DNA of 64,000 nt from Bacillus sp. FJAT-29937 (GCF_001509555.1 NZ_LMAS01000004.1:229148-293147), one strand, 5' to 3'. Positions 18,224 to 28,236 are shown, numbered from the stretch's first letter. The notes: generated from the letters alone by a model not told the origin. Program-made: numbers and translations.

Positions 18224-19237
18224 TTAATAGTTTGCTTTTAATGCTGAGAAATCGACAGGGCCTTCCTCTGCTAAATGGCAGGCCACTTGATGATTCTCCC
18301 CAGGAATGGCATGTAGGGATGGCGCCTCTTTTGCACAACGGTCAAACGCATAAGGGCAGCGAGTGTGAAAACGGCATCCGGCTGGCGGATCTATTGGTGA
18401 TGGCACATCTCCTTTAAGAATGATCCGTTCCTTCTTCTCTAAAACATTCGTACTTGGGATTGCAGATAATAATGCCTTTGTATAAGGATGGTGCGGATTT
18501 TCAAATAATGATTTTTTATCAGCGATTTCAACAATCTTTCCTAAGTACATAACAATGATTCGATCAGAAATATGGCGTACTACACCGAGATCATGGGAGA
18601 TAAATAGATACGTTAACTTAAAATCCCTTTGCAATTCCTTTAGCAGGTTTAACACTTGTGCTTGAATAGACACGTCAAGTGCTGAAACAGCTTCATCACA
18701 AATAATCAGCTTTGGATTAACTGAAAGAGCACGCGCAATGCCAATTCGCTGGCGCTGTCCTCCGCTGAATTCATGCGGATAGCGGTCAACCTGGTGTGCT
18801 CCAATTCCTACTGTTTCAAGCAACTCAGTTATTTTTTGTCGTCTTTCTCTTGGGGGTACGACATTTTGGATTTCCAATGCTTCTTCCAAAATCTGACTTA
18901 CTGTTTGACGTGGATTTAATGAAGCATATGGATCCTGGAATATGATTTGCAAATCTTTTCGCTTTTTTCTCATTTGTGATTTGCTTAATGCAAGCAAATT
19001 CTCGCCTTGAAAATACACTTCGCCAGAATAAGGATTATCCAATCTAAGGATTGCTCTGCCAGTTGTGGATTTTCCGCAGCCCGACTCTCCTACAATACTG
19101 ACAGTTTCCCCTTCATATATATTAAAGCTAATATCGTCGACTGCTTTAACATGGTTAACAGTTCTACCTAGAATACCGCCTTTAATTGGGAAATACTGCT
19201 TAAGCTCTTTCACTTCTAATAATGCTTGCTTACTCAT
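18224..19237 (-). CDS. Oligopeptide/dipeptide ABC transporter ATPase (OppF-like)
   Basis: 337 residues. Walker A GESGCGKSTTG, Q-loop QIIFQDPYASLNPR, ABC signature FSGGQRQRIGIARAL, Walker B LIICDEAVSALD and switch His ISHDLGV. The C-terminal GCRFHTRCPYAFDRC is the oligopeptide-transporter extension with its Cys cluster (Fe-S or metal site). ATG at 19237 overlaps the end of the preceding ATPase gene by 8 bp, so translation is coupled. It is the last gene of the four-gene operon and would energise import with its OppD-like partner. Confidence 0.93.
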   Translation of the reverse strand: MSKQALLEVKELKQYFPIKGGILGRTVNHVKAVDDISFNIYEGETVSIVGESGCGKSTTGRAILRLDNPYSGEVYFQGENLLALSKSQMRKKRKDLQIIFQDPYASLNPRQTVSQILEEALEIQNVVPPRERRQKITELLETVGIGAHQVDRYPHEFSGGQRQRIGIARALSVNPKLIICDEAVSALDVSIQAQVLNLLKELQRDFKLTYLFISHDLGVVRHISDRIIVMYLGKIVEIADKKSLFENPHHPYTKALLSAIPSTNVLEKKERIILKGDVPSPIDPPAGCRFHTRCPYAFDRCAKEAPSLHAIPGENHQVACHLAEEGPVDFSALKANY

Positions 19238-20255
19238 GGCTAGCTGCAACCCCCTCTTGTTTCTCCCATTTATCTGTGTACATCCAGCAGCGAACTTTAT
19301 CTCCATCTTTCATATTCTGCAGCTCTGGCAGCTCGGAATGACAAATTTCTCTTGCATGCGGACACCGAGGAGCAAATCGGCAGCCAAGCGGCAAATTAAA
19401 TGGATTTGGGACTTGACCATGAATAACAGAAAGATCCCCTTCAACATCTTCATCATGTTTCGGCACTGAGTTTAATAGACCGATTGTATAGGGATGCTTT
19501 GGGTCAGTAAAGATCGTTTCTACATCTGCATATTCTACAACTTTCCCGCAATACATAACCGCTACTTTATCACACATTTCAGCTACTACTCCAAGATCAT
19601 GAGTGATAATCATGAGTGATGTACCAAGGTCTTCCTGAAGCTTTTTGATCAATTCAAGAATTTGGGCCTGAATTGTTACATCCAGTGCAGTTGTCGGCTC
19701 ATCAGCAATTAATAATTCCGGATTACATGCTAATGCAATCGCAATCATAACCCGTTGGCGCATTCCCCCTGAAAGCTCAAACGGATATTGTTTGGCACGC
19801 TTTTCTGGTGATGGGATTCCGACCAAACTCAGCATTTCAATTGCTTTGATCCAAGCATCCTTGCGGTTTAGCTTCTGATGAATTCGAATGGATTCAGCAA
19901 TCTGTTCCCCGCATGTCAATGTTGGGTTCAAAGAAGTCATTGGTTCTTGGAAAATCATCGAGATATTATTTCCGCGAATGTCCATCATCTGCTTTTTTGT
20001 TTTTTCTAATAGATTTTCCCCTTTGAAATATACTTCCCCACCGACAATTTTCCCGATTGGCTCTTGCAGAAGGCGAAGAATGGAAAGGGAAGTAATACTT
20101 TTACCCGAACCAGATTCGCCTACTATTCCAAGCGTTTTGCCCTTTTCAATTGAGAAGTCAACACCATCTACCGCTTTTACTTCTCCTTCATCTGTAAAAA
20201 AGGAGGTACGAAGATTTCTTATCTCTAGAATATTTTCAGTTTTTTGTATAGTCAT
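19230..20255 (-). CDS. Oligopeptide/dipeptide ABC transporter ATPase (OppD-like)
   Basis: 341 residues: Walker [15 protein letters not shown]-loop [12 protein letters not shown], signature [15 protein letters not shown], Walker [13 protein letters not shown], switch THDLGVV, and the C-terminal [15 protein letters not shown] extension. The start is ATG at 20255 rather than a GTG 9 bp upstream, because GGTGAG sits 5 bases before it. It pairs with the OppF-like protein as the second half of the ATPase heterodimer. Fifteen bp separate it from the permease gene. Confidence 0.92.
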   Translation of the reverse strand: MTIQKTENILEIRNLRTSFFTDEGEVKAVDGVDFSIEKGKTLGIVGESGSGKSITSLSILRLLQEPIGKIVGGEVYFKGENLLEKTKKQMMDIRGNNISMIFQEPMTSLNPTLTCGEQIAESIRIHQKLNRKDAWIKAIEMLSLVGIPSPEKRAKQYPFELSGGMRQRVMIAIALACNPELLIADEPTTALDVTIQAQILELIKKLQEDLGTSLMIITHDLGVVAEMCDKVAVMYCGKVVEYADVETIFTDPKHPYTIGLLNSVPKHDEDVEGDLSVIHGQVPNPFNLPLGCRFAPRCPHAREICHSELPELQNMKDGDKVRCWMYTDKWEKQEGVAASHE

Positions 20256-20269
20256 TGGTCTCACCAGCC

Positions 20270-21193
20270 TTAGTTCAAATCAATCCGTTTGTTAATAAAA
20301 CGGTATGTAACATCCACAAGTGTATTAACAATTACGAAGAGAACAGCACAAACAAGAATCGTCCCCTGTACCATTGGGAAATCATGTGCACGTATAGAAT
20401 CGATAATCAAGCGGCCTAAACCATTAATGGCAAAAACCGTTTCTGTTACAACTGCTCCCCCTAATAAACCTCCAAATTGCAGGCCGACAACTGTAACAAC
20501 AGGAACTAAAGCATTGCGCAGAGCATGCTTGTAAATGACTAGCCGATCGCTAACCCCTTTTGCATAGGCTGTGCGAATATAATCCTGATCAATAACTTCA
20601 AGCATACTTGAACGTGTCATTCGGGCAATAATGGCTGCACCAACAGTCCCTAACGTAATAACCGGCAAAATCATATGTTCAATAGAACCCCACCCGACAA
20701 CAGGCAGCCATCCAAGATTAACTGAAAAGAAGTAAATTAACATGATGCCAAGTAAAAAGTTTGGCATTGAGAAGCCGAAAAGTGCCACAAGCATAAGAGA
20801 AATATCGGCAAAAGAGCCCTTCCTTGTAGCGGAAATGATCCCTGCAATTAGCCCCCCTAAAACAGCTAATATCGTACCAAGGACGGCAAGTTGAACAGTA
20901 ATCCAAAATCTCGAATCGAATATTTCATTTGATACAGCACGATTCGTCCGGATCGATGTTCCTAGATCCCCTTGCACAGCATTTGAAACATAACGGAAAT
21001 ATTGCTCATATAAAGGATCGTTCAATCCTAAATTCTCTCGCATCTGTTCGACCTGCACTGGATTAGCGTTCTCTCCAGCCATAATTTGAGCAGGATCCCC
21101 AGGAATTAAGTGCATCATTAAAAATACAGCTAGAGTAACCCCGATCATAACAGGGATTGTCTGGATAATTCTTCGAAGAATATATATAAACAT
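20270..21193 (-). CDS. Oligopeptide/dipeptide ABC transporter permease (OppB/DppB-like)
   Basis: 307 residues with six helices. The N-terminus [21 protein letters not shown] and the [10 protein letters not shown] segment are characteristic of OppB/DppB. The EAA-like coupling loop reads [28 protein letters not shown] and contacts the ATPases. It forms the channel with the OppC-like protein encoded 21 bp upstream. RBS AAGGTGA. Confidence 0.93.
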   Translation of the reverse strand: MFIYILRRIIQTIPVMIGVTLAVFLMMHLIPGDPAQIMAGENANPVQVEQMRENLGLNDPLYEQYFRYVSNAVQGDLGTSIRTNRAVSNEIFDSRFWITVQLAVLGTILAVLGGLIAGIISATRKGSFADISLMLVALFGFSMPNFLLGIMLIYFFSVNLGWLPVVGWGSIEHMILPVITLGTVGAAIIARMTRSSMLEVIDQDYIRTAYAKGVSDRLVIYKHALRNALVPVVTVVGLQFGGLLGGAVVTETVFAINGLGRLIIDSIRAHDFPMVQGTILVCAVLFVIVNTLVDVTYRFINKRIDLN

Positions 21194-21214
21194 GTTCGTT
21201 CACCTTCTCTCATA

Positions 21215-22120
21215 TTATTTCTTGGATTTTGGATCAAGTGCATCACGTAATCCGTCACCAAATAAGTTAAAGCCTACTACAACTAGCAAAATTGCTAATC
21301 CCGGTATTAGAGTAACGTGTGGAGCTTGTGCTAAATAAGAACGGCCCTGTGAAAGCATGAAACCCCACTCAGGAGTTGGCGGCTTTGTCCCCATTCCAAG
21401 GAAAGAAAGTGAACTGGCAGTAATGATGGCTGACGCAATATAAAGTGTAGCTTGTACAATGATTGGAGAAAGAATATTGGGAAGAATGTGCTTAAAGATA
21501 ATTCTAAAATCACTCGAACCCATAGCCCTTATTGCATCAATGTACTCTAGCTTTTTTACACTTAAAGTAGACCCGCGAACAATCCGTGCAAATGTTGGAA
21601 CCGCGAAAAAGGCAACTGCGATAATCACATTCGTTGTACTTGCGCCTAGCACACTTATGATGGCCAGTGCCAGCAAAATACCAGGGAAAGCTAGTAAAAT
21701 ATCACATATTCTCATAATGAATGAATCGACCCATTTGCCGTAATATCCAGCGGTAATTCCTAATAGAATTCCGACAAACGCACCGAGGACAGTTGATAAA
21801 ATTCCGATAGATAATGAAATTCTTGCTCCAAATAATATACGGCTTAAAATATCACGTCCCTTGTCGTCCGTGCCTAGCCAATGCTCAGATGAAGGCGCTT
21901 GCAATTTTTTGACCAATGCCATTTCCGCAGGATCATACGGTGCAAGCAGGGGTGCAAAAATAGCCATAAAAGCAACGGCAAGGACAATAAAGGCCCCACA
22001 CATGGCCGCCTTGTTTTTCGCAAGTTTCTTATAAAAGGCTTTCGCTCGGGCTGCCTTTGGATTGTACTGTTTAACAGGAATGGCCGGAGCGGTTGATTGA
22101 AGCTGTGGCTGTTGATTCAT
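21215..22120 (-). CDS. Oligopeptide/dipeptide ABC transporter permease (OppC/DppC-like)
   Basis: 301 residues: a cytoplasmic Pro/Gln-rich N-terminus, an N-terminal helix, then five core helices. LGTDDKGRDILSRILFGARISL and the EAA loop EYIDAIRAMGSSDFRIIFKHILPN are the OppC hallmarks; the C-terminus GLRDALDPKSKK is typical. First gene of the minus-strand operon. Its promoter region is shared back-to-back with the binding-protein gene. Confidence 0.93.
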   Translation of the reverse strand: MNQQPQLQSTAPAIPVKQYNPKAARAKAFYKKLAKNKAAMCGAFIVLAVAFMAIFAPLLAPYDPAEMALVKKLQAPSSEHWLGTDDKGRDILSRILFGARISLSIGILSTVLGAFVGILLGITAGYYGKWVDSFIMRICDILLAFPGILLALAIISVLGASTTNVIIAVAFFAVPTFARIVRGSTLSVKKLEYIDAIRAMGSSDFRIIFKHILPNILSPIIVQATLYIASAIITASSLSFLGMGTKPPTPEWGFMLSQGRSYLAQAPHVTLIPGLAILLVVVGFNLFGDGLRDALDPKSKK

Positions 22121-22184
22121 ATCCTTTTTTTCATCCTTTCATTAGTAGATTAAAGATTAGAAAAATTCAAAACACACAACGAAT

Positions 22185-22213
22185 ATCATATATAAATTTT
22201 AATGATATGACAA
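22185..22213 (-). promoter_or_regulatory. SigA-type promoter of the opp operon
   Basis: On the minus strand TTGTCA (22213-22208), 17-bp spacer, TATGAT (22190-22185), about 65 bp before the first start codon. Confidence 0.6.
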
Positions 22214-22366
22214 TGCTTTTTAATTAGCAGAATATGATTATCCTTTAATCAAAATGCTAGTTTACCACCCTTTCTCCTATTAAATGGAAAATTGTTGAAT
22301 TACAGAGATATGATTACATTTTTATGACAATATTAACATATAAATTAAATTTTACCAAAATAAATC

Positions 22367-22395
22367 TTGTAAATTATCAATTGTTCTACTATTAT
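22367..22395 (+). promoter_or_regulatory. SigA-type promoter of the binding-protein gene
   Basis: TTGTAA (22367-22372), 17-bp spacer, TATTAT (22390-22395), 35 bp before the TTG start. The 309-bp divergent region 22121-22429 otherwise holds no gene and no obvious operator. Confidence 0.55.
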
Positions 22396-22429
22396 AAAAA
22401 TTGTACGACAAAATAAGGGGGTTATTTTT

Positions 22430-24022
22430 TTGATTAAAAAGAACAATCTTCTGCTAATGTTAGCGCTTGCATTTATTTTAGTGCTGTCAGCATGTAGCGG
22501 AAAAAGCAACACTACTACTGAGGAAGCTCCTGCTAAGGAAGGCGACACGCCTAAGACAGAAGAGCCAGCAGCTGGCGGCAAAGACTTCATCTATGTGACA
22601 GGATCAGATGCACCAACTTTAGATCCACATGGAGTGAATGACACTGCATCTAATACTGCAACAACTCAACTATATGAGCGTTTGACAGATTACGCACCAG
22701 ATGGATCTGTTGTTCCTTTACTTGCGACTGAATATAAAGCAGTAGACGATACAACTTGGGAATTCAAACTTCGTGAAGGAGTTAAATTCCATGATGGAAC
22801 AGATTTCAATGCTGAAGCTGTTAAATTGAGCTTTGAAAGAATTATCGATCCTGAATTTGCTTCACCAAAAGCAGTAATTCTTAACGTGATTAAAGAAGTT
22901 AAGGTTATTGATGATCACACAATTCAAATCATTACAGAGAAGCCTTTTGCTCCTCTGCCAGCTCACTTAGCACATAACGCTGGTTCAATCATCGCTCCTT
23001 CTGCTCTTCAAGCAGAAAAAGATGGCGGAAAGAAAGTGGACGAAAATCCAATTGGTACAGGTCCTTTCAAATTCGATTCTTGGAACCGTGGTGCTGAAAT
23101 TAAATTTGTTAAAAACGATGAATATTGGGGAGAAAAACCTTCCATTGAAACAGTTTCAATCAAAGTTGTACCAGAACAAGCTACACGTGTAGCAATGATC
23201 GAAACTGGCGAAGCTCATCTTATGCTAGTAGGTGCTTCTGACGTTTCCCGTGTGGAAGCAATGGATGGAATCGAGATTGACCGTGTTCGCGGTACTCGTA
23301 TGGACTACGTAAGTTTCAACTTGAATAAAGCTCCATATGACAACATTAAAGTTCGTCAAGCGATTGCAATGGCTATTAACAAAGATGATGTTGTAAACGG
23401 AATCTTAGATGGTCAAGGAGTTCCAGCTGTTGGTCCATTAGCTCCTACAGTTGTTGGCAACTACCAAGACTTAAAGCCGCTTCCATATGATGTAGAAGCT
23501 GCGAAGGAATTACTTGCAGAAGCTGGATTTGCAGATGGTTTCAAAACAACGATCTATGTAAACGAAGGAAGTAAAGAGCGTGCGGATATTGCAGAATTAG
23601 TTCAAGCACAATTAGCTGAAATTAATATTGAAGTAGATATCCAAGTTATTGAGTGGGGAACATTCCTTGAGAAAACTGCTGCTGGTGAGCACGAATTATT
23701 CGTTCTAGGCTGGACTACAGTAACAGGTGATGCTGACTACGGCTTATACGCATTATTCCATTCTGCTAACCATGGATCAGTTGGTAACCGTTCATTCTAC
23801 ACGAACGCTAAAGTGGATGAGTTACTTGATAAAGGACGTACAAGCACAAATCAAGATGATCGTAACGAAGCATACAAAGAAGTTTCTGAAATTCTTGTAG
23901 AAGAAGCTCCAATGGTATACCTGCACCATCCTGACTTTGTTCATGCGACAAACGGAGTTGAATCTGGTTTATTCGTAAACTTCAGTGGAACTCCATTCTT
24001 TAAAGATATTAAATTAAAATAA
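22430..24022 (+). CDS. Oligopeptide/dipeptide ABC transporter substrate-binding lipoprotein
   Basis: 530 residues of the SBP_bac_5 family. The signal peptide ends in a lipobox (LVLSACSG, Cys near residue 22), followed by a Thr/Glu-rich linker and the mature peptide-binding fold (YVTGSDAPTLDPHG, the KFHDGTDFNAEAVKLSFER motif, IGTGPFKFDSW, FALFHSANHGSVGNRSFYTN-like end). It captures peptides for the divergent opp permease. The start is TTG at 22430 with AAGGGGG 8 bases upstream; no ATG fits. Separate transcription allows excess of the binder over the permease. Confidence 0.92.
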   Translation: MIKKNNLLLMLALAFILVLSACSGKSNTTTEEAPAKEGDTPKTEEPAAGGKDFIYVTGSDAPTLDPHGVNDTASNTATTQLYERLTDYAPDGSVVPLLATEYKAVDDTTWEFKLREGVKFHDGTDFNAEAVKLSFERIIDPEFASPKAVILNVIKEVKVIDDHTIQIITEKPFAPLPAHLAHNAGSIIAPSALQAEKDGGKKVDENPIGTGPFKFDSWNRGAEIKFVKNDEYWGEKPSIETVSIKVVPEQATRVAMIETGEAHLMLVGASDVSRVEAMDGIEIDRVRGTRMDYVSFNLNKAPYDNIKVRQAIAMAINKDDVVNGILDGQGVPAVGPLAPTVVGNYQDLKPLPYDVEAAKELLAEAGFADGFKTTIYVNEGSKERADIAELVQAQLAEINIEVDIQVIEWGTFLEKTAAGEHELFVLGWTTVTGDADYGLYALFHSANHGSVGNRSFYTNAKVDELLDKGRTSTNQDDRNEAYKEVSEILVEEAPMVYLHHPDFVHATNGVESGLFVNFSGTPFFKDIKLK

Positions 24023-24029
24023 TATCATA

Positions 24030-24077
24030 AAAGGACAACCCCATTTCTATGTTTGAAATGGGGTTGTCCTTTTTTAA
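24030..24077. terminator. Strong terminator, 18-bp stem
   Basis: AAAGGACAACCCCATTTC and its exact complement (24055-24072) around a 7-nt loop, then TTTTTT on the plus strand; A residues on the other side could serve yhbH as well. Confidence 0.9.
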
Positions 24078-24110
24078 TAGATTAAGAGAGAAGGGTCTAC
24101 CTTCTCTCCA

Positions 24111-25280
24111 TTAGACGTACATTTTATCTTCTTCCTTCTTGAAAAAGCTCTTCATGGCGTGAAATACATCCACTTTTTGTTTTAGAATATAGTAACGGAA
24201 ATCATCATGTTTGATGTTTTTATATGCGGACATGAGGGTCGAGTGGCGATTGTATTGATTTACCTCGCCATAGCCAAACATATTGGAAACCTTCATTAGC
24301 TCTTCAACAAGCTTTACACAGCGAGCATTATCAGAGGTCAGGTTGTCTCCGTCTGAAAAGTGAAATGGATAAATATTAAATCTGCGAGGGTTATATTTTG
24401 CATCAATAATCTCTAATGCTTTTCGATAGGCTGAGGAACAGATCGTACCCCCGCTTTCACCTTTTGAAAAGAAATCTTCCTCTGATACAACCTTTGCCTC
24501 CGTGTGGTGGGCAATAAATTCAATTTCTACGGTTTCATATTTCGTCCTCAAAAATCTTGTCATCCAGAAGAAAAAGCTTCTTGCCATATACTTTTCCCAT
24601 ATTCCCATTGAGCCGCTCGTATCCATCATCGCTAATACGACTGCTTTAGAATCAGGTTTCGTAACCTCATTCCATGTCTTAAATTTTAAATCCTCTTGAT
24701 AGATAGGATGAAAGCTAGGCTTTCCGGTCATGGCATTTCGTTTAAATGCGGTCATCATCGTTCGTTTCTTATCAATATTCCCCATTAAGCCTGTTTTTCG
24801 GATATCGTTAAATTCAATGTTTTCAACAAGAATTTCCGCTTGTTCTTTTCTTTTTAAATTAGGCAGCTCTAACTGTTTAAAGAGTGCCTCTTCAATTTCC
24901 ATTAAAGAAACTTCCGCTTCAAAATAATCTTCACCAGGCTGATCGCCTGCTCCCTGTCCTTTACCAGGTCCTTTTTGATTGCTTGATCCATCACGGGCCA
25001 CTACATCACCAACGCGGCTTTCTCCATCTCCTTGGCCAACATGTTTGTTTTTATCATAATTATAGCGAATTTTATATTCGTCTAATGAACGAATCGGGAT
25101 TTTTACTACTTCCCGACCATTCGACATGACTATACTCTCTTCTGTTATGAGATCAGGTAAATTATTTCGAATGGCATCCTGAACTTTTTCCTGATGGCGC
25201 TGCTGGTCATCATGGCCTTTGCGATGGAGGGACCAATCTTCTTGAGAAATCACAAACTGATGGTTATTCTTTTCGGTCAC
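24111..25280 (-). CDS. yhbH: Sporulation protein YhbH (DUF444, VWA-like)
   Basis: 389 residues, close to B. subtilis YhbH. A von Willebrand A-type metal site is visible ([12 protein letters not shown], DxSxS), after an N-terminal basic segment and a Gly/Gln-rich linker ([19 protein letters not shown]). Its family is regularly linked with the PrkA kinase gene, as here, and in B. subtilis is expressed in sporulation. The start is GTG at 25280, with AAAGGAGG 7 bases upstream; the TTG further up lacks an RBS. A sequence GCATATT about 100 bp upstream resembles a SigE -35, but the -10 match is poor. Confidence 0.92.
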   Translation of the reverse strand: MTEKNNHQFVISQEDWSLHRKGHDDQQRHQEKVQDAIRNNLPDLITEESIVMSNGREVVKIPIRSLDEYKIRYNYDKNKHVGQGDGESRVGDVVARDGSSNQKGPGKGQGAGDQPGEDYFEAEVSLMEIEEALFKQLELPNLKRKEQAEILVENIEFNDIRKTGLMGNIDKKRTMMTAFKRNAMTGKPSFHPIYQEDLKFKTWNEVTKPDSKAVVLAMMDTSGSMGIWEKYMARSFFFWMTRFLRTKYETVEIEFIAHHTEAKVVSEEDFFSKGESGGTICSSAYRKALEIIDAKYNPRRFNIYPFHFSDGDNLTSDNARCVKLVEELMKVSNMFGYGEVNQYNRHSTLMSAYKNIKHDDFRYYILKQKVDVFHAMKSFFKKEEDKMYV

Positions 25281-25683
25281 ATTAAGCCCTCCTTTAATCA
25301 ATTTCCGCGCACAATTCTAACTAAACAACATACAATATCGAGAGTGTCAACAGAATGGCGCCCAGCTATTAAAAATATGCTTCGTGTAAGCTAAATATAC
25401 TTTATAGCTAGACAATGGAACTAGGGTTTTTGCTCATCTAACCACATTTCACAAATCTAATTGACAAAAGGCTCTTAACCTTCTTTCTTCTTTTGGACAT
25501 CTTAAGGCTAAGAATGTTTATTACTTTATCCTATGCAAGAACTCAAAATAATTTACAAATAATTTTGATAATAGAGTAGTTTCCCTTTCCATCAGGACAA
25601 GCTTTCTTTTATACTAATTACATACATATAGTGATTCATTCCGAAATAAACTTTAGTAACCATTAATATATCGAGGTGACATA
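25281..25683. other. Intergenic region between yhbH and the 47-residue gene
   Basis: AT-rich, no credible larger ORF. A perfect -35 TTGACA occurs on the minus strand upstream of yhbH, but with a poor -10. On the plus strand a CATACATA-like element near 25620-25630 could be a sporulation -10 for the small downstream gene; this is weak. Confidence 0.3.
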
Positions 25684-25827
25684 ATGAGCGAGTTCCTATG
25701 CTGTGACCGATGCGGTGAGCTTTCCATGTATGAACGTACGATTTATATTGATAATAAACCCATTTGCCCTTCCTGCAGCAATTTAGCCGTTTATTTACCA
25801 GAGACACTATTGGTTGAAGAGAAATAA
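25684..25827 (+). CDS. Small zinc-ribbon protein, 47 residues
   Basis: A short gene with a clear RBS (GAGGTGAC, 5 bases before ATG) and its own terminator. The product begins MSEFLCCDRCGEL and contains a second pair, ICPSCSN, about 20 residues later: a CxxC-x20-CxxC treble-clef or zinc-ribbon pattern. The C-terminus is short and acidic (ETLLVEEK). It sits between yhbH and prkA in opposite orientation. No family assigned; it may bind nucleic acid or a protein partner. Confidence 0.7.
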   Translation: MSEFLCCDRCGELSMYERTIYIDNKPICPSCSNLAVYLPETLLVEEK

Positions 25828-25842
25828 GTGAATAATGGTAGA

Positions 25843-25877
25843 AAAAGGACTGACAGAATTGCTGTCAGTCCTTTTCT
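25843..25877. terminator. Bidirectional terminator
   Basis: AAAAGGACTGACAG/CTGTCAGTCCTTTT, 14-bp perfect stem with 5-nt loop, between the 47-residue gene and the end of prkA. Confidence 0.88.
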
Positions 25878-25908
25878 TGCCTAAGCTTTATAGTCATGAT
25901 TTTGCATC

Positions 25909-27804
25909 TTACCTATTTAATAGGCTGCCAACATACCTCAGCAGTTCGTTCGCAGAAGTCGAATTGTAGCCATGCTCATCGATTAAGCGCGCCACGACTT
26001 CGTTTACCTTTTTAAGCTGCTGTTCATCCGGTGTTTTTGAAGAGGTTGTAATTTTCACAACATCCTTTAAATCGGCAAATAATTTCTTTTGAATCGCTTC
26101 ACGGAGCCTGTCGTGTGAATTATAATCGAATCTCTTTCCTTTACGAGCGTAAGCGGAAATTCGAATGAGGATCTCTTCACGGAACGCTTTTTTCGCATTT
26201 TCCGAAATGCCAATTTGCTCCTCAATGGAACGCATGAGCTTCTCATCCGGATTAATTTCCTCGCCTGTTAGTGGATCACGCAGCTTCGATTTATTGCAAT
26301 ACGCCTCCACATTATCCAAGTAGTTATCCATAAGTGTTTTCGCGGACTCTTCATATGAATACACAAATGCCTTCTGTACTTCCTTCTTCGCGATTTCATC
26401 ATATTCCTTACGGGCAAGGGAAATGAAATTTAAATATCGCTCCCTAAGCTCTTGTGTAATCGATGGATGCTGATCCAGTCCTTCTTTCAATGATCTTAAT
26501 ACATCCAATGCATTGATGGAGGTGATCTCTTTTCGAATGATCGTTGAAGAAATTCGATTAATGACATAACGCGGATCGATGCCGCTCATGCCTTCATCCT
26601 GATATTCCTTTTTCAGCTCTTCCACATCAGCCCGATTATAGCCTTCAACGCTCTCACCATCATAAAGGCGCATTTTCTTCACTAAATCGATATCGCCCTT
26701 CTTCGGTTCCTTCAAGCGTGTTAGAATCGTAAACATCGCTGCTACTCTTAATGTGTGCGGTGCAATATGAACATCATAAACATCACTTTCACGAATCATT
26801 TTATCATAAATTTTCTCCTCTTCCGTTACCTTTAAATTATACGGAATCGGCATCACAATAATCCTCGAGTGAAGGGCTTCATTTTTCTTATTGGAAATGA
26901 AAGACCGGTACTCCGTCTCGTTTGTATGTGCAACAATTAATTCATCAGCGGAAATAAGCGCAAACCTTCCTGCTTTAAAATTTCCTTCCTGTGTTAATGA
27001 TAATAGATGCCATAGAAACTTCTCATCGCATTTCAGCATCTCTTGGAATTCCATCATTCCACGGTTTGCTTTATTCAATTCCCCATCAAACCGGTATGCC
27101 CTAGGGTCTGATTCAGAACCGTATTCAGCAATAGTAGAGAAATCAATGCTTCCAGTTAAATCGGCAATGTCTTGAGATTTCGGATCGGATGGACTGAATG
27201 TTCCGATTCCCACTCTTCGGTCTTCAGAGAAAATAATTCTTTCTACTAGTACATCCTCAATTCTTCCGTCATATTCCTGCTCTAGGCGCATCATGTTCAG
27301 CGGAGATAAATTTCCTTCAATTCTGATCCCGTATTCATCATGAAAATCCTGTCTAAGATGGTGTGGAATAAGATGTAATGGATCTTCATGCATCGGACAG
27401 CCTTTTATCGCATAGACTGCTCCCCGATCTTGATGAGAATAAGCTTCTAAGCCTCTTTTGAGCATCGTCACTAATGTTGATTTTCCACCACTAACAGGTC
27501 CCATTAATAAAAGAATTCTTTTTCGAACATCCAGTCTTTTTGCAGCCGGATGAAAATATTCTTCTACCAGTCTTTCCAGTGCTTCTTCTAGGCCAAATAA
27601 TTGGTTGCTGAAAAAGCGATATCGTTTCTGCCCCTTTACGTCCTCAATACCCGAATCTTTAATCATATTATATACCCGGGAATGTGCCGACTGGGCAACC
27701 CATGGCTTCTCTTTAATAATTTCTAAATACTCTCCAAAAGTCCCTTCCCATTTAAGCTTTTCCTCTTCATGTCGATACATCTCAATTTTTTTTAGAATAT
27801 CCAT
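25909..27804 (-). CDS. prkA: Serine protein kinase PrkA (AAA+ type)
   Basis: 631 residues, the same length as B. subtilis PrkA. An AAA+ core carries Walker A GPVSGGKSTL (near residues 103-112). The C-terminal domain is the distant cAMP-dependent-kinase-like PrkA region (YEESAKTLMDNYLDNVEAYCNKSKLRDP and RSIEEQIGISENAKKAFREEIL). It is involved in sporulation and stress signalling in Bacillus; recent work on the family argues for protease activity as well. ATG at 27804 follows GGGGGAGG. A good SigE-type promoter lies about 45 bp upstream. Confidence 0.95.
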   Translation of the reverse strand: MDILKKIEMYRHEEEKLKWEGTFGEYLEIIKEKPWVAQSAHSRVYNMIKDSGIEDVKGQKRYRFFSNQLFGLEEALERLVEEYFHPAAKRLDVRKRILLLMGPVSGGKSTLVTMLKRGLEAYSHQDRGAVYAIKGCPMHEDPLHLIPHHLRQDFHDEYGIRIEGNLSPLNMMRLEQEYDGRIEDVLVERIIFSEDRRVGIGTFSPSDPKSQDIADLTGSIDFSTIAEYGSESDPRAYRFDGELNKANRGMMEFQEMLKCDEKFLWHLLSLTQEGNFKAGRFALISADELIVAHTNETEYRSFISNKKNEALHSRIIVMPIPYNLKVTEEEKIYDKMIRESDVYDVHIAPHTLRVAAMFTILTRLKEPKKGDIDLVKKMRLYDGESVEGYNRADVEELKKEYQDEGMSGIDPRYVINRISSTIIRKEITSINALDVLRSLKEGLDQHPSITQELRERYLNFISLARKEYDEIAKKEVQKAFVYSYEESAKTLMDNYLDNVEAYCNKSKLRDPLTGEEINPDEKLMRSIEEQIGISENAKKAFREEILIRISAYARKGKRFDYNSHDRLREAIQKKLFADLKDVVKITTSSKTPDEQQLKKVNEVVARLIDEHGYNSTSANELLRYVGSLLNR

Positions 27805-27844
27805 AAGGACCTCCCCCTGTCGCAATTTCAGAGACGATTAATAT

Positions 27845-27873
27845 ACTGTATGCGCGCCTGTAAATGAACATGC
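27845..27873 (-). promoter_or_regulatory. Candidate SigE promoter of prkA
   Basis: On the minus strand GCATGTT (27873-27867), a 14-bp spacer, then CATACAGT (27852-27845). This matches the SigE consensus (KMATATT, 14 bp, CATACANT) at nearly all positions. prkA is a known mother-cell gene in B. subtilis. The rest of 27874-28036 shows nothing else. Confidence 0.65.
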
Positions 27874-28036
27874 TAATTTAGGGAATAGATCCGGTTGTCC
27901 TTTTTTAAAATAAATATTATGAAAAAGAAGAATGATGAGATGGAGGGCTGTTGCCCCATTTCCGCGGGTTCGTCTATTAGGTTTTCATGAAAACTTCACA
28001 AATGATCCAGGGTTAAAAATTTTCCACAGATTTTAT

Positions 28037-28065
28037 TTCACACTTTCATTTTATTGGGCTATAAT
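28037..28065 (+). promoter_or_regulatory. SigA-type promoter of the 30-residue membrane peptide
   Basis: TTCACA (28037-28042), 17-bp spacer, perfect TATAAT (28060-28065), 51 bp before the start codon. Confidence 0.65.
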
Positions 28066-28116
28066 AAGCATATATTGATTGAAATGATTATTGTTGATAA
28101 GGAGGATTTCATACAT

Positions 28117-28209
28117 ATGGGTACGGTTATTATTCTCGGTGTTATGGTTGCTTTCCTTGCTGCTATTTTCACATCTGGTTATGTAGATAAGCCAGGAACA
28201 GGCAAATAA
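28117..28209 (+). CDS. Small single-span membrane protein, 30 residues
   Basis: A complete tiny gene: SigA-like promoter, AAGGAGG 10 bases before ATG, a 30-codon frame and a terminator right at the stop. The product MGTVIILGVMVAFLAAIFTS plus a short polar tail (GYVDKPGTGK) is one transmembrane helix with an outside/inside tail of ten residues. It resembles in style the small subunits or regulators of membrane complexes, but I do not recognise it. It is too short for ordinary gene finders. Confidence 0.7.
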   Translation: MGTVIILGVMVAFLAAIFTSGYVDKPGTGK

Positions 28210-28236
28210 AAAAAGCTGCTAAATGCAGCTTTTTTT
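28208..28236. terminator. Bidirectional terminator
   Basis: Seven A, GCTGC TAAAT GCAGC, seven T (28208-28236), shared by the 30-residue gene and the convergent 94-residue gene. Confidence 0.9.
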
